DNA of 64,000 nucleotides from positions 4,960,001-5,024,000 of the forward strand of contig NZ_CP140152.1 in NCBI RefSeq assembly GCF_034479515.1. The letters run 5' to 3'. The notes under the pieces are model-generated. The model saw only the letters and a program-made list of their open reading frames with translations. It did no database searches and was not told the origin of the DNA. Shown here in pieces: positions 45,404 through 52,793 of the stretch. Source of the stretch: Duganella zoogloeoides. GTDB lineage: Bacteria > Pseudomonadota > Gammaproteobacteria > Burkholderiales > Burkholderiaceae_D. How positions within the stretch are numbered: position 1 is the stretch's first letter; each line of letters opens with the position of its first letter. The position numbers and the translations under genes were made by a program.

Positions 45404-46135
45404 ATGAATGGCAAGCTGATCCGGCGCGTATTCCACCTGCTGTTGCCCACCTCGTGCGCGCTGTGCGGCGCCGGCAGCGACGACACCTTGTGCGCGACTT
45501 GCGTGCACCAGTTTTTCGGTACCGCTGCCGCCGTGCCGCGCTGCCCTTGCTGCGCCAATCCGGTCGCAGCTGGCGCCACGCTGTGCGGCCACTGTATCGC
45601 CGCGCGGCCCGCATTCGACCGCACCGTGGTCGCTTGCGACTATGCGCTGCCGGTCGATCAGCTGGTGCTGCAACTGAAATTCGGCCACCGGCTGGCCCTC
45701 GCGGCGCTGATGGCGCGGCGGCTGGCGGTCGTGACGGCGGCGGCAGCGGCGGAAAGTCCCGGCGCCCTGCCCGACCTGCTGTGCCCGGTGCCGCTGGGGC
45801 CGCGCCGGCTGGCGCAGCGCGGCTACAACCAGGCGCTGGAAATCGCCCGGCCGCTGGCGCGATGCCTGGGCGTGGCGCTGCAAGCCAGGCTGGTGGCGCG
45901 CACTCGCGAGACAGCCGCGCAAAGCAGCGTGGCGCCCGAAGACCGGCGCGCCAATATCGCCGGCGCGTTTGCCGTGCCCGCCCCGGCGCTGGCACTGGTA
46001 CGCGGCCGCCATATCGGCGTGGTGGACGATGTGATGACCAGCGGCAGCACGCTCGACGAAATGGCGGCCACCCTCAAGCGCCACGGCGCCGCGCGCGTGA
46101 GCAACCTGGTGTTCGCGCGCACCCCGCCCCATTGA
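45404..46135 (+). CDS. comF: ComF-family phosphoribosyltransferase-like protein
   Basis: A 243-residue protein with two N-terminal zinc-type cysteine clusters (TSCALCGAG..LCATC and CPCCANP..LCGHC) followed by a type I phosphoribosyltransferase fold ending in GVVDDVMTSGSTLDEMAATL, the PRPP loop. It is needed for transformation in competent species and is widespread in non-competent ones. The start at 45404 is used because the upstream extension is arginine/tryptophan-rich without family support. Confidence 0.88.
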   Translation: MNGKLIRRVFHLLLPTSCALCGAGSDDTLCATCVHQFFGTAAAVPRCPCCANPVAAGATLCGHCIAARPAFDRTVVACDYALPVDQLVLQLKFGHRLALAALMARRLAVVTAAAAAESPGALPDLLCPVPLGPRRLAQRGYNQALEIARPLARCLGVALQARLVARTRETAAQSSVAPEDRRANIAGAFAVPAPALALVRGRHIGVVDDVMTSGSTLDEMAATLKRHGAARVSNLVFARTPPH

Positions 46136-46154
46136 ATTTTTGAAGGAGAACAAA

Positions 46155-46625
46155 GTGTTTCACGTCGTACTGGTCCACCCCGAAATCCCCCCCAATACGG
46201 GCAACGTCATCCGCCTGTGCGCCAATACCGGCGCCCAGTTGCACCTGATCGAGCCGCTCGGCTTTCCGCTCGAAGATTCCAAGCTCAAGCGCGCCGGCCT
46301 CGACTACCACGAGTACGCGAAAATGAAGGTGCACGCCGACTGGCAGTCGTTTTGCGCCGACCTGCAACCGGACCCGTCGCGCATGTTCGCCATGACCACG
46401 CGCGGCTCGTCGCCGTTCGCGGACGCCAGCTTCCGGCCGGGCGATGTATTCGTATTCGGCTCGGAAACGGCCGGCCTGCCGCCCGCCCTGCGCGACAATT
46501 TTCCGGCCGAACAGCGGATCCGCCTGCCAATGCGGCCAGACAACCGCAGCCTTAACCTCTCAAATACCGTCGCAGTCGTCGTCTTTGAAGCATGGCGACA
46601 GAACGGCTACGCGGGAGGCGTCTAG
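46155..46625 (+). CDS. trmL: tRNA (cytidine/uridine-34-2'-O)-methyltransferase TrmL
   Basis: A 156-residue SPOUT (trefoil-knot) methyltransferase acting on the wobble base of tRNA-Leu. PEIPPNTGNVIRLCANTGAQ, LIEPLGFPLED, VFGSETAGLP and NLSNTVAVVVFEAWRQ are the conserved blocks. GTG at 46155 is chosen because AAGGAG lies 6 bases upstream; the TTG at 46140 overlaps that site. Confidence 0.92.
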   Translation: MFHVVLVHPEIPPNTGNVIRLCANTGAQLHLIEPLGFPLEDSKLKRAGLDYHEYAKMKVHADWQSFCADLQPDPSRMFAMTTRGSSPFADASFRPGDVFVFGSETAGLPPALRDNFPAEQRIRLPMRPDNRSLNLSNTVAVVVFEAWRQNGYAGGV

Positions 46626-46637
46626 CACCTGAGAACA

Positions 46638-46804
46638 CCGTCATAGCGTAATGCCGCTAAGTTAAGAGCCGTCATTCCCGCGAAAGCGGGAATCCATGCT
46701 GAGCTCATGATCACGCTCCCTATGGATTCCCGCCGACGCGGGAATGACGGCTCATCAGTTGGCGGTCGGAAAAGGCTTAACTTCGCGGCATTTCCGTCAT
46801 AGCG
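46638..46804. repeat. Nested palindromic MITE-like element with flanking direct repeats
   Basis: CCGTCATAGCG occurs at 46638-46648 and again at 46794-46804, a candidate 11-bp target duplication. Between them, ATGCCGCTAAGTTAAG (from 46651) is inverted with one change near the right end. Inside it AGCCGTCATTCCCGC is inverted at about 46738-46752, and two local hairpins of the ATTCCCGC-loop-GCGGGAAT type sit in each half. The ATTCCCGC palindrome resembles dispersed repeats common in betaproteobacteria. No coding sequence is present. Confidence 0.7.
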
Positions 46805-46868
46805 ACGCTCTCAAGCGCTATTACCAGCCAGCACGGCGAGGAGCTGCAACGCCGCCATGAAGGCTACG

Positions 46869-47870
46869 TCAGACGCTCGTATTTCGGCGCGAAGTAGAGG
46901 CGCGCAGGATTAACTGCGGTTCGATCATGCCGGTCTCCGGCTCCGGCTTGCCATCGATGGCGGCGATCAGTTTTTCCATTGCTGTCGCCCCCATCCGCTC
47001 GCTTTGCATATCGACCGTGGTCAGTGCCGGCGACGTGTACTGGCCGTACGAGATATTGTCGAACGCCGCCACCGACAGGTCGTCCGGCAGCGAAAAGCCC
47101 AGGGTTTGCGCCGCCTTCATGAAGCCCAGCGCCATCAAGTCGTTGTAGCAGATCAGCGCATCGGGCGGATTGCCGCCCAGCAGGATGGCCGAGCACACGC
47201 GTTCGCCCTCGGCCGAGGTGGGCGTGCCGCCCTCGTACACATCCAGGTCCAGGTCATGTTCGGCCAGGCAGGCGCGGATGGCGTCGAGCCGGTCGTGGTC
47301 GCGCCGGGCGCGGGCAAAGCGCAGGTAGGCGAACCGGCGGTGCCCCAGAGACAGCAGGTGCCGCGCCAGCATGGCGGCGCCGCGCGTGTCGTCGCTGCTC
47401 ACCCACTGCAACGGCAGCCGCGTGGGCCGGCCGAAATACACCAGCGGCTTGCCGAGGTCCATCAGCCAGTCCATCTCCGACTCGACCATGCGCGAGAACA
47501 GGATCAGCCCATCGACGCGGCGGCTCAGCGCCTCGACCAGCGGCCGTTCGCGGTCGGCGTTTTCTTCGGTATCGACCAGCAGCAAGGTGTAGTTATGGGC
47601 CAGGGCCACGCGGTTGGCGCCCTTGACGATGCTGGTGAAATGGGGATTGTTGATGTCAAGGATGGACAGGCCGATGCTGCGCGTGCGGCCCGTGATCATC
47701 GATTGCGCCAGCGGGTTGGAGCGGTAGCCCAGCCTGGCGATCACTTCCTTGATGGTGGCTTCGACTGCCGGTGAGAACCGTTGCGCGCCGTTGACAAACT
47801 TCGACACGGTGGCGGTCGAGACACCGGCGGCGGCGGCCACGTCACGGATGGTTGCTACGTTTTTTTTCAT
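46869..47870 (-). CDS. LacI-family transcriptional regulator
   Basis: A 333-residue LacI repressor: HTH with TIRDVAAAAGVSTATVSKFV and hinge helix NPLAQSMITGRT, then a periplasmic-binding-like effector domain (IGLSILDINNPHFTSIVKGA, RRVDGLILFS, ALICYNDLMALGFM, DLSVAAFDNISYGQYTSPAL). It follows the MFS gene on the same strand but is separated from it by a hairpin. A sugar or sugar-acid ligand is likely. It could respond to the same substrates as the carrier. Confidence 0.9.
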   Translation of the reverse strand: MKKNVATIRDVAAAAGVSTATVSKFVNGAQRFSPAVEATIKEVIARLGYRSNPLAQSMITGRTRSIGLSILDINNPHFTSIVKGANRVALAHNYTLLLVDTEENADRERPLVEALSRRVDGLILFSRMVESEMDWLMDLGKPLVYFGRPTRLPLQWVSSDDTRGAAMLARHLLSLGHRRFAYLRFARARRDHDRLDAIRACLAEHDLDLDVYEGGTPTSAEGERVCSAILLGGNPPDALICYNDLMALGFMKAAQTLGFSLPDDLSVAAFDNISYGQYTSPALTTVDMQSERMGATAMEKLIAAIDGKPEPETGMIEPQLILRASTSRRNTSV

Positions 47871-47884
47871 TGCAGGCAGGAAGT

Positions 47885-47925
47885 GGGCGCGTGATCGATC
47901 GTGGCAACGATCTTAGCACGCGCCC
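47885..47925 (-). terminator. Branched hairpin between the MFS gene and lacI-type gene
   Basis: GGGCGCGTG/CACGCGCCC (47885-47893 with 47917-47925) encloses a second palindrome, GATCGT-GGCA-ACGATC. It begins 15 bases after the MFS stop codon, so it may limit readthrough, but there is no T-run. The inner palindrome lies just before the lacI-type gene and could also be a repressor operator. The two readings cannot be separated from sequence. Confidence 0.4.
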
Positions 47926-47940
47926 AAGGTGCTTCAAGCC

Positions 47941-49344
47941 TTACAGATCGGTAATTTCCTTGTGGCGCGGCACCAGGATTTTCATGACGGTCCACGCCGC
48001 CAGGTAAGCCACGGCGCAAATCGCGAACATGATCATGTAACCGGTGTAGATATCGTTGACCGCCTTGTAGTGATCGAACACCCAGCCGCCCAGCTTGGTC
48101 AGCAGCACGCCGCCGATACCGCCGGCCATGCCGCCGATACCGACCACCGACGCCACCGCTTTTTGCGGGAACATGTCCGACACGGTGGTGAAGATATTGG
48201 CCGACCAGGCCTGGTGGGCCGAGGCGCCGATACCGATCAGTATCACCGGCACCCAGAAGCTGATCGAACCGAGCGGTTGCGCCAGCAGCACCAGCAGCGG
48301 GAACAGCGCAATCACGAACATCGCCCGCATGCGGCCGTCATACGGCGCATAACCACGGGCCATGAAATAGCTCGGGAACCAGCCGCCGCCGATCGAACCG
48401 ATCATGGTCATGCTGTAGAGCACGGCCAGCGGCACGATGATGGCGTCGCCCTTCATGCCGTACTGGGCCGACAGATAGGTTGGCAGCCAGAACAGGAAGA
48501 ACCACCACACGCCGTCGGTCATGAACTTGCCGAAGGCAAAAGCCCAGGTCTGCGGGTATTTCAGCAACTGGAACCACGAGGTTTTACGGGCAGCAGCGGC
48601 CGACGCTTCCTCGGTGGTTTCGGTTTTGACCACCTGGTCGCTGCGGATATAGGCCAGTTCGGCGGCGCTCATGCGCTTTTGCTGTTCCGGCTTGTCGTAC
48701 AACCACAGCCACAGCGCCATCCAGAAGAAGCCGACCGCGCCGATGATGATGAACGCCCACTGCCAGCCCCACACGGCAGCGATCAGCGGCACGCTGATCG
48801 GCGCCAGGATCGCTCCCACGTTGGCGCCGGAGTTGAAGATGCCGGTGGCGAACGACCGCTCTTTCTTGGGGAAATATTCGGCGGTGGCCTTGATCGCGGC
48901 CGGGAAGTTACCGGCCTCGCCGACCGCCAGCACCGCGCGCGACACCATGAAACCGATAATCGACGGCACCACCACCAGTCCGAAGGCGCCGGCCACCACG
49001 GCAATGCCCTCGCCCATCGGTACGGCAAACGCGTGCAGGATGGCGCCCAATGACCAGATCACGATCGCCACGACATACGCGCTCTTGGTGCCGATGCGGT
49101 CGACCACGCGGCCGGCCAGCAGCATCGAGACCGCGTACACGAACTGGAACGCAGCGGCGATATTGGCGTAATCGGTATTGGTCCAGCCGAATTCCTTGGA
49201 CAGGTCCGGCGCCAGCAGGCTCAGTACCTGGCGGTCGAGATAATTGATGGTGGTGGCAAAAAACAACAAGGCACAGATGGTCCACCGGTATTTACCGACG
49301 GCCTGGCCGACTGACTGCGGGTTGACGGGCTCGCTCAGATTCAT
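47941..49344 (-). CDS. MFS transporter, ExuT/GudP-like (hexuronate or aldarate uptake)
   Basis: A 467-residue carrier with twelve membrane segments of the anion:cation symporter group. NYLDRQVLSLLAPDLSKEF, the loop GRVVDRIGTKSAY, GEAGNFPAAIKATAEYFPKKERSF and HQAWSANIFTTVSDMFPQK match hexuronate/glucarate transporters. The start at 49344 is chosen since the in-frame extension to 49458 is not homologous. Its promoter region carries a near copy of the kdgD operator, so import of galacturonate or galactarate is the best guess. Confidence 0.87.
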   Translation of the reverse strand: MNLSEPVNPQSVGQAVGKYRWTICALLFFATTINYLDRQVLSLLAPDLSKEFGWTNTDYANIAAAFQFVYAVSMLLAGRVVDRIGTKSAYVVAIVIWSLGAILHAFAVPMGEGIAVVAGAFGLVVVPSIIGFMVSRAVLAVGEAGNFPAAIKATAEYFPKKERSFATGIFNSGANVGAILAPISVPLIAAVWGWQWAFIIIGAVGFFWMALWLWLYDKPEQQKRMSAAELAYIRSDQVVKTETTEEASAAAARKTSWFQLLKYPQTWAFAFGKFMTDGVWWFFLFWLPTYLSAQYGMKGDAIIVPLAVLYSMTMIGSIGGGWFPSYFMARGYAPYDGRMRAMFVIALFPLLVLLAQPLGSISFWVPVILIGIGASAHQAWSANIFTTVSDMFPQKAVASVVGIGGMAGGIGGVLLTKLGGWVFDHYKAVNDIYTGYMIMFAICAVAYLAAWTVMKILVPRHKEITDL

Positions 49345-49504
49345 GGCATCACTTTGTATTATGTTTATGTTGATGACCCCCGGTCTCCACGGGATCATTC
49401 GTGCAAGCTGCTCAAGCGGCCATTGCTTCGTTGCAGCTCCTAGCCGTGCTATGCGCACTGTCGTCGTCGCTGCGCCTTGCCCTGGCCACTTGATCAGCTT
49501 GCAC

Positions 49505-49526
49505 TGTCATATGTCATCGTACAACC
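49505..49526 (-). promoter_or_regulatory. Copy of the kdgD-type operator upstream of the MFS carrier
   Basis: TATGTCATCGTACAACCAT (49510-49528) matches the kdgD site (TATGACATCGTACAACCAT) at 18 of 19 positions. The left arm is degenerate (TGTCA). It lies about 160 bases upstream of the carrier's start, after the terminator of the neighbouring gene. It is the main evidence that the carrier belongs to the galacturonate regulon. Confidence 0.65.
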
Positions 49527-49542
49527 ATCAAAGTTGTGAAGC

Positions 49543-49576
49543 AAGAAAAAAGAAGTGGCTGCTCAAAGGCAGCCAC
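49543..49576 (-). terminator. Intrinsic terminator after the MHS transporter gene
   Basis: GTGGCTGC/GCAGCCAC (49555-49562 with 49569-49576), an 8-bp perfect stem with a 6-base loop, followed on the minus strand by TTCTTTTTTCTT. It isolates the two MFS genes from one another. Confidence 0.9.
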
Positions 49577-49608
49577 CAAATGATCAAATCGTTGCGCGAA
49601 GCGGTTTT

Positions 49609-50892
49609 TTATGCCGCTGCCGCCATCCTCGGGCGGGCCAGCAACAAGGCGATCAGGCTGATCACCGCCGCCCCGCTCAGGTAGTAGCCCACGTATTGCA
49701 AGCCATAGTTGGTGGCCAGCCAGGTAGCGATATACGGCGCCAGCGAGGCGCCGAGTATGCCTGCCAGGTTGAAGGTGAGCGAAGCGCCGGTGTAACGCAC
49801 CTCGGCCGGGAACAGCTCGGAGAGGATAGTGCCCAGCGGACCGTAAGTGAGCCCCATCAACCCCAGCCCCAGCGACAGGAACACCGTCACCTGCGCGGTG
49901 CTGCCGGAGCCGAACAGGGGCGCCAGCGCCAGCCCGAAGATGGCGATCGCCGCCGAAATCCAGATCAAGGTGCGGGCGCGGCCATGGCGGTCGGCCCATA
50001 CCGCCGCGACCGGAATCGTCAGGCCGAAGAACAGCACCGCGAACAATTGCTGGATCAGGAAATCCTTGCGCGAGAAGTGCAAGGCGGTCGTGCCCCAGCT
50101 CAGCGCGAACACCGTCATCAGGTAGAACAGCACGAAGGTCGCCAGCGCGATCAGGGTGCCGAGTACCAGCATGGCGCCATGGTCGCGGAACACCGTCACC
50201 ACCGGCACTTTGACGCGCTCGTTCTTTTCCAGCACTTTCTGGAAGTCCGGCGTCTCGTGGATTTTCAGGCGCACGTACAGGCCCACGATGACCAGGAGCG
50301 CGCTGGCCAGGAACGGGATGCGCCAGCCGTAGGCAAAGAATTCGGCATCGGTCTGCACCTCGGTGAGCAGCAGGAAAATGCCGCCCGACAGGAAGAAGCC
50401 GATCGGCGCGCCCAGTTGCGGAAACATGCCGTACCAGGCGCGCTTGCCCGGCGGCGCATTCTCGGTGGCCAGCAGCACCGCGCCGCCCCACTCGCCGCCC
50501 AGGCCCAGGCCCTGGCCGAAGCGGCACAGCGCCAGCAGGGCCGGAGCCCAGGTGCCGATGGTGGCATACGTGGGCAGCAGGCCGATCACCACCGTCGAGA
50601 GTCCCATGGTCAGCAACGCCGCCACCAGCGTGGCCTTGCGGCCCACGCGGTCGCCGAAGTGGCCGAACACGGCCGAGCCGATCGGCCGCGCAAAGAAGGC
50701 GATGGCAAACGTCGCCAGCGACTGCAAGGTGGCGGCGGCGGGGTCGGCGGCGGGGAAGAACAGCTTGGGGAACACCAGCACGGCAGCGGTGGCGTAGATA
50801 TAGAAATCGAAGAATTCGATGGTGGTGCCGATCAGGCTGGCGAACAGCACGGTGGCCGGCTTGTTGGTCTGGGCCGGTTTGGACGGACTCAT
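49609..50892 (-). CDS. MFS transporter, metabolite:H+ symporter (MHS/ProP) family
   Basis: A 427-residue twelve-helix transporter. TTIEFFDFYIYATAAVLVFPKLFF, GHFGDRVGRKATLV, FGQGLGLGGEWGGAVLLATENAP and FPAEVRYTGASL are signatures of the MHS family (shikimate, citrate, proline/betaine and related substrates). AGGAG precedes the ATG by 8 bases. It has its own terminator and no obvious pathway neighbour, so the substrate cannot be named. Confidence 0.9.
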   Translation of the reverse strand: MSPSKPAQTNKPATVLFASLIGTTIEFFDFYIYATAAVLVFPKLFFPAADPAAATLQSLATFAIAFFARPIGSAVFGHFGDRVGRKATLVAALLTMGLSTVVIGLLPTYATIGTWAPALLALCRFGQGLGLGGEWGGAVLLATENAPPGKRAWYGMFPQLGAPIGFFLSGGIFLLLTEVQTDAEFFAYGWRIPFLASALLVIVGLYVRLKIHETPDFQKVLEKNERVKVPVVTVFRDHGAMLVLGTLIALATFVLFYLMTVFALSWGTTALHFSRKDFLIQQLFAVLFFGLTIPVAAVWADRHGRARTLIWISAAIAIFGLALAPLFGSGSTAQVTVFLSLGLGLMGLTYGPLGTILSELFPAEVRYTGASLTFNLAGILGASLAPYIATWLATNYGLQYVGYYLSGAAVISLIALLLARPRMAAAA

Positions 50893-50995
50893 GCGTGGGG
50901 CTCCTGCAAATAAACGGTGCGGCCCATCATACACACGCCATTGGCAGGATGCCAAGCAAAGACAGCGGCAGCAGGTAGTACTGCTTAGAGAAAGA

Positions 50996-51322
50996 TCACC
51001 CCTTGGGATCGATCTGTTGCAAACCGTCAGCGATCGCGGCCGCTTCCAGCGGGCGCACCACGCGCGCCACTTCCACGCCATCCTTGAGGAAAATCAGGGT
51101 CGGCCACAGCTTGACGCGGAACGAGCGGCCCAGCGCGCGGCCGGGACCGTCTTCGACCTTGTAGTGAGTCAACTGCTCGTGCCCGGCAAACGCCTGTGCC
51201 AGCGGCGCCTGGGCGGCCTGGCAGTGGCCGCACCAGTTGGCGCCGAACTCGAGCAGGACTGCGCCCGGCAGGGCATCGATGTCGGCGCGCTGCGGCGCCT
51301 CGGCTTGGTAGTGTGTTTTCAT
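50996..51322 (-). CDS. Thioredoxin-like protein
   Basis: A 108-residue thioredoxin-fold protein without a signal peptide. The active site is WCGHC (Cys31, Cys34) instead of the usual WCGPC, with LWPTLIFL giving the cis-proline. The start overlaps the stop of the upstream ChaN lipoprotein gene (ATGA), so the two are expressed together. The GH dipeptide raises the redox potential in PDI-like enzymes, so an oxidase or isomerase-like role is possible. Confidence 0.87.
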   Translation of the reverse strand: MKTHYQAEAPQRADIDALPGAVLLEFGANWCGHCQAAQAPLAQAFAGHEQLTHYKVEDGPGRALGRSFRVKLWPTLIFLKDGVEVARVVRPLEAAAIADGLQQIDPKG

Positions 51323-52185
51323 TTTTTCCTGAATTTGGCGCAGGGGTCGGGACGTTCCTGCGTGCTCAGCGCATAGGTTTGATCATAGCGGCCGGCATGA
51401 TCGCCCGGCTCCACGTAGCCTTCGGCGCGCACCGTCAGTATAGGCTCGATCAGGTTAAGCCAGCGCGCGACGCCGATATCCTTGCGCACGTGGCCGTTAC
51501 CGGCGATGAGCACTACGTCGCGCGGGCGCTGGTCGCGGATGATCTTGGCCATCCACAGATCGCGCGCCAACTGGGCGTTGACCATGCCATCGACCATCAT
51601 GGCCGGCAACATGCCGCAGTGGCCGGCTTCGATTTCATGCTGCTGGGCGGTGCGCAGGTCGGCCGGGACAGGCCGGTCCAGGTGGTAGTCCCTGATGCTT
51701 TGCGGGTCGAACGTGGCTTGGATGCCGTCGCGCACCACGCGCGACGCGTCCGCGCGCGAGAGGTTGCCCGCCACCAGCGGCAAGTGGTACGTGAGCGCCA
51801 GCTGGATCACCGGATAGTACAACTGCCAGTCCCAGCGCGGGCCGTGGACGAGCTGGATCACGCACTGGGCGTCGAGGCACCCCTTTTGCGCCTGGTCGAG
51901 CACATCCTGGTTTTCGCGGTCGAACTGCTCCATCACGATGGCCGGGCGCCAGCCCGCTTCCACGCGCTGGCGCAGCAACTCGTAGCGCAACCGGTGGCCT
52001 TGCCGGTTGTCATGCACCTCGCCCAGCAGCAGTACCTGGGGATTTGGACCTTGCGGCGCCGGCACCGTATCCGCGGTGGGGGCGGCAGCGGTGGCGGTGG
52101 GCCGGGCTCCGCCCGCGCAGGCGCTCAACAGTGCGAGGGTGGCCAGTGCGCTGGCGCCACACATAAATCGGAGTCTGTACATCAT
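51319..52185 (-). CDS. ChaN-family haem-binding lipoprotein
   Basis: A 288-residue lipoprotein (lipobox LLSAC) of the ChaN/DUF399 family, iron-regulated haem-binding outer-membrane proteins. LLLGEVHDNRQGHRLRYELL is the diagnostic beginning, with IVMEQFDRENQDVLDQA and VVLIAGNGHVRKDIGVARWL. Tyr/His haem ligands are not assigned here. It is coupled to the thioredoxin-like gene. Confidence 0.88.
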   Translation of the reverse strand: MMYRLRFMCGASALATLALLSACAGGARPTATAAAPTADTVPAPQGPNPQVLLLGEVHDNRQGHRLRYELLRQRVEAGWRPAIVMEQFDRENQDVLDQAQKGCLDAQCVIQLVHGPRWDWQLYYPVIQLALTYHLPLVAGNLSRADASRVVRDGIQATFDPQSIRDYHLDRPVPADLRTAQQHEIEAGHCGMLPAMMVDGMVNAQLARDLWMAKIIRDQRPRDVVLIAGNGHVRKDIGVARWLNLIEPILTVRAEGYVEPGDHAGRYDQTYALSTQERPDPCAKFRKK

Positions 52186-52439
52186 GGGATATCGCCCCTT
52201 GCATGCTAATTGGTTGATTTGATGGATCTAATTTATGGCGCACCGTGCACGGCGTTTGACACTGTTGGTGCAGTGCAATAATAAATTTCTATTGAATAAA
52301 CTAAAATAGCAATATGTTATGAATTGTGGTTAAATACCAGTTCGGTCAGTTGTCAATCCGATCTGGCGCAAAAATTATACGGATAACGCATTAAATTGTT
52401 GTTAAGCCGGGGCGCCCAGCACAGTTTCAGGAGTGTCAT

Positions 52440-52748
52440 GTGAAAATTTTATCGTTGTTGAGCACCACCATCTTCGCGTTGGGCCTGTGTGGCGCTGCCA
52501 CCGCAGCCACCGCCACGCCTGACGCACTCGCAACATCGGCCTTCCACGAATGTACGGCAGATGCCCCGTGCGACAAGCTTGCACAGCAAGAAGGCCAACC
52601 GGCAGCGCAGGACCGGCCACCGGTTGCCAAGGTCGAGGAAGCACCGCTGCCGGTGCCGGAACTGCAAACCTCGCTGATGTTCATGATGGGGTTGCTGGTC
52701 CTGGGCGTGACCTCGCGCCGCCGGTCGTCGGAACGTTTCGACCGCTGA
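52440..52748 (+). CDS. Small exported protein with a PEP-CTERM-like C-terminal anchor
   Basis: A 102-residue protein. GTG at 52440 with AGGAG 6 bases upstream gives a signal peptide ending AATAA. The middle is short, polar and contains two cysteines (HECTADAPCDK). The end is PVPELQTSLMFMMGLLVLGV followed by TSRRRS: a VPE motif, a hydrophobic helix and an arginine cluster, the layout of the PEP-CTERM sorting signal with Leu in place of the second Pro. Function unknown. It may be a degenerate exosortase substrate. Confidence 0.7.
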   Translation: MKILSLLSTTIFALGLCGAATAATATPDALATSAFHECTADAPCDKLAQQEGQPAAQDRPPVAKVEEAPLPVPELQTSLMFMMGLLVLGVTSRRRSSERFDR

Positions 52749-52768
52749 GCGTAGCCTGCTTCACCGAC

Positions 52769-52793
52769 ATCCCGCCTGGTGCGGGATTTTTTT
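52769..52793 (+). terminator. Intrinsic terminator after the PEP-CTERM-like gene
   Basis: ATCCCGC/GCGGGAT (52769-52775 with 52781-52787), loop CTGGT, followed by seven T's. It reaches the stop codon of the convergent histidine kinase gene. Confidence 0.92.

Noticed and set aside
44278..46143. 621-codon frame spanning the BioC-like gene antisense and comF out of frame
   Set aside because: It crosses two well-supported genes and contains no conserved motif.
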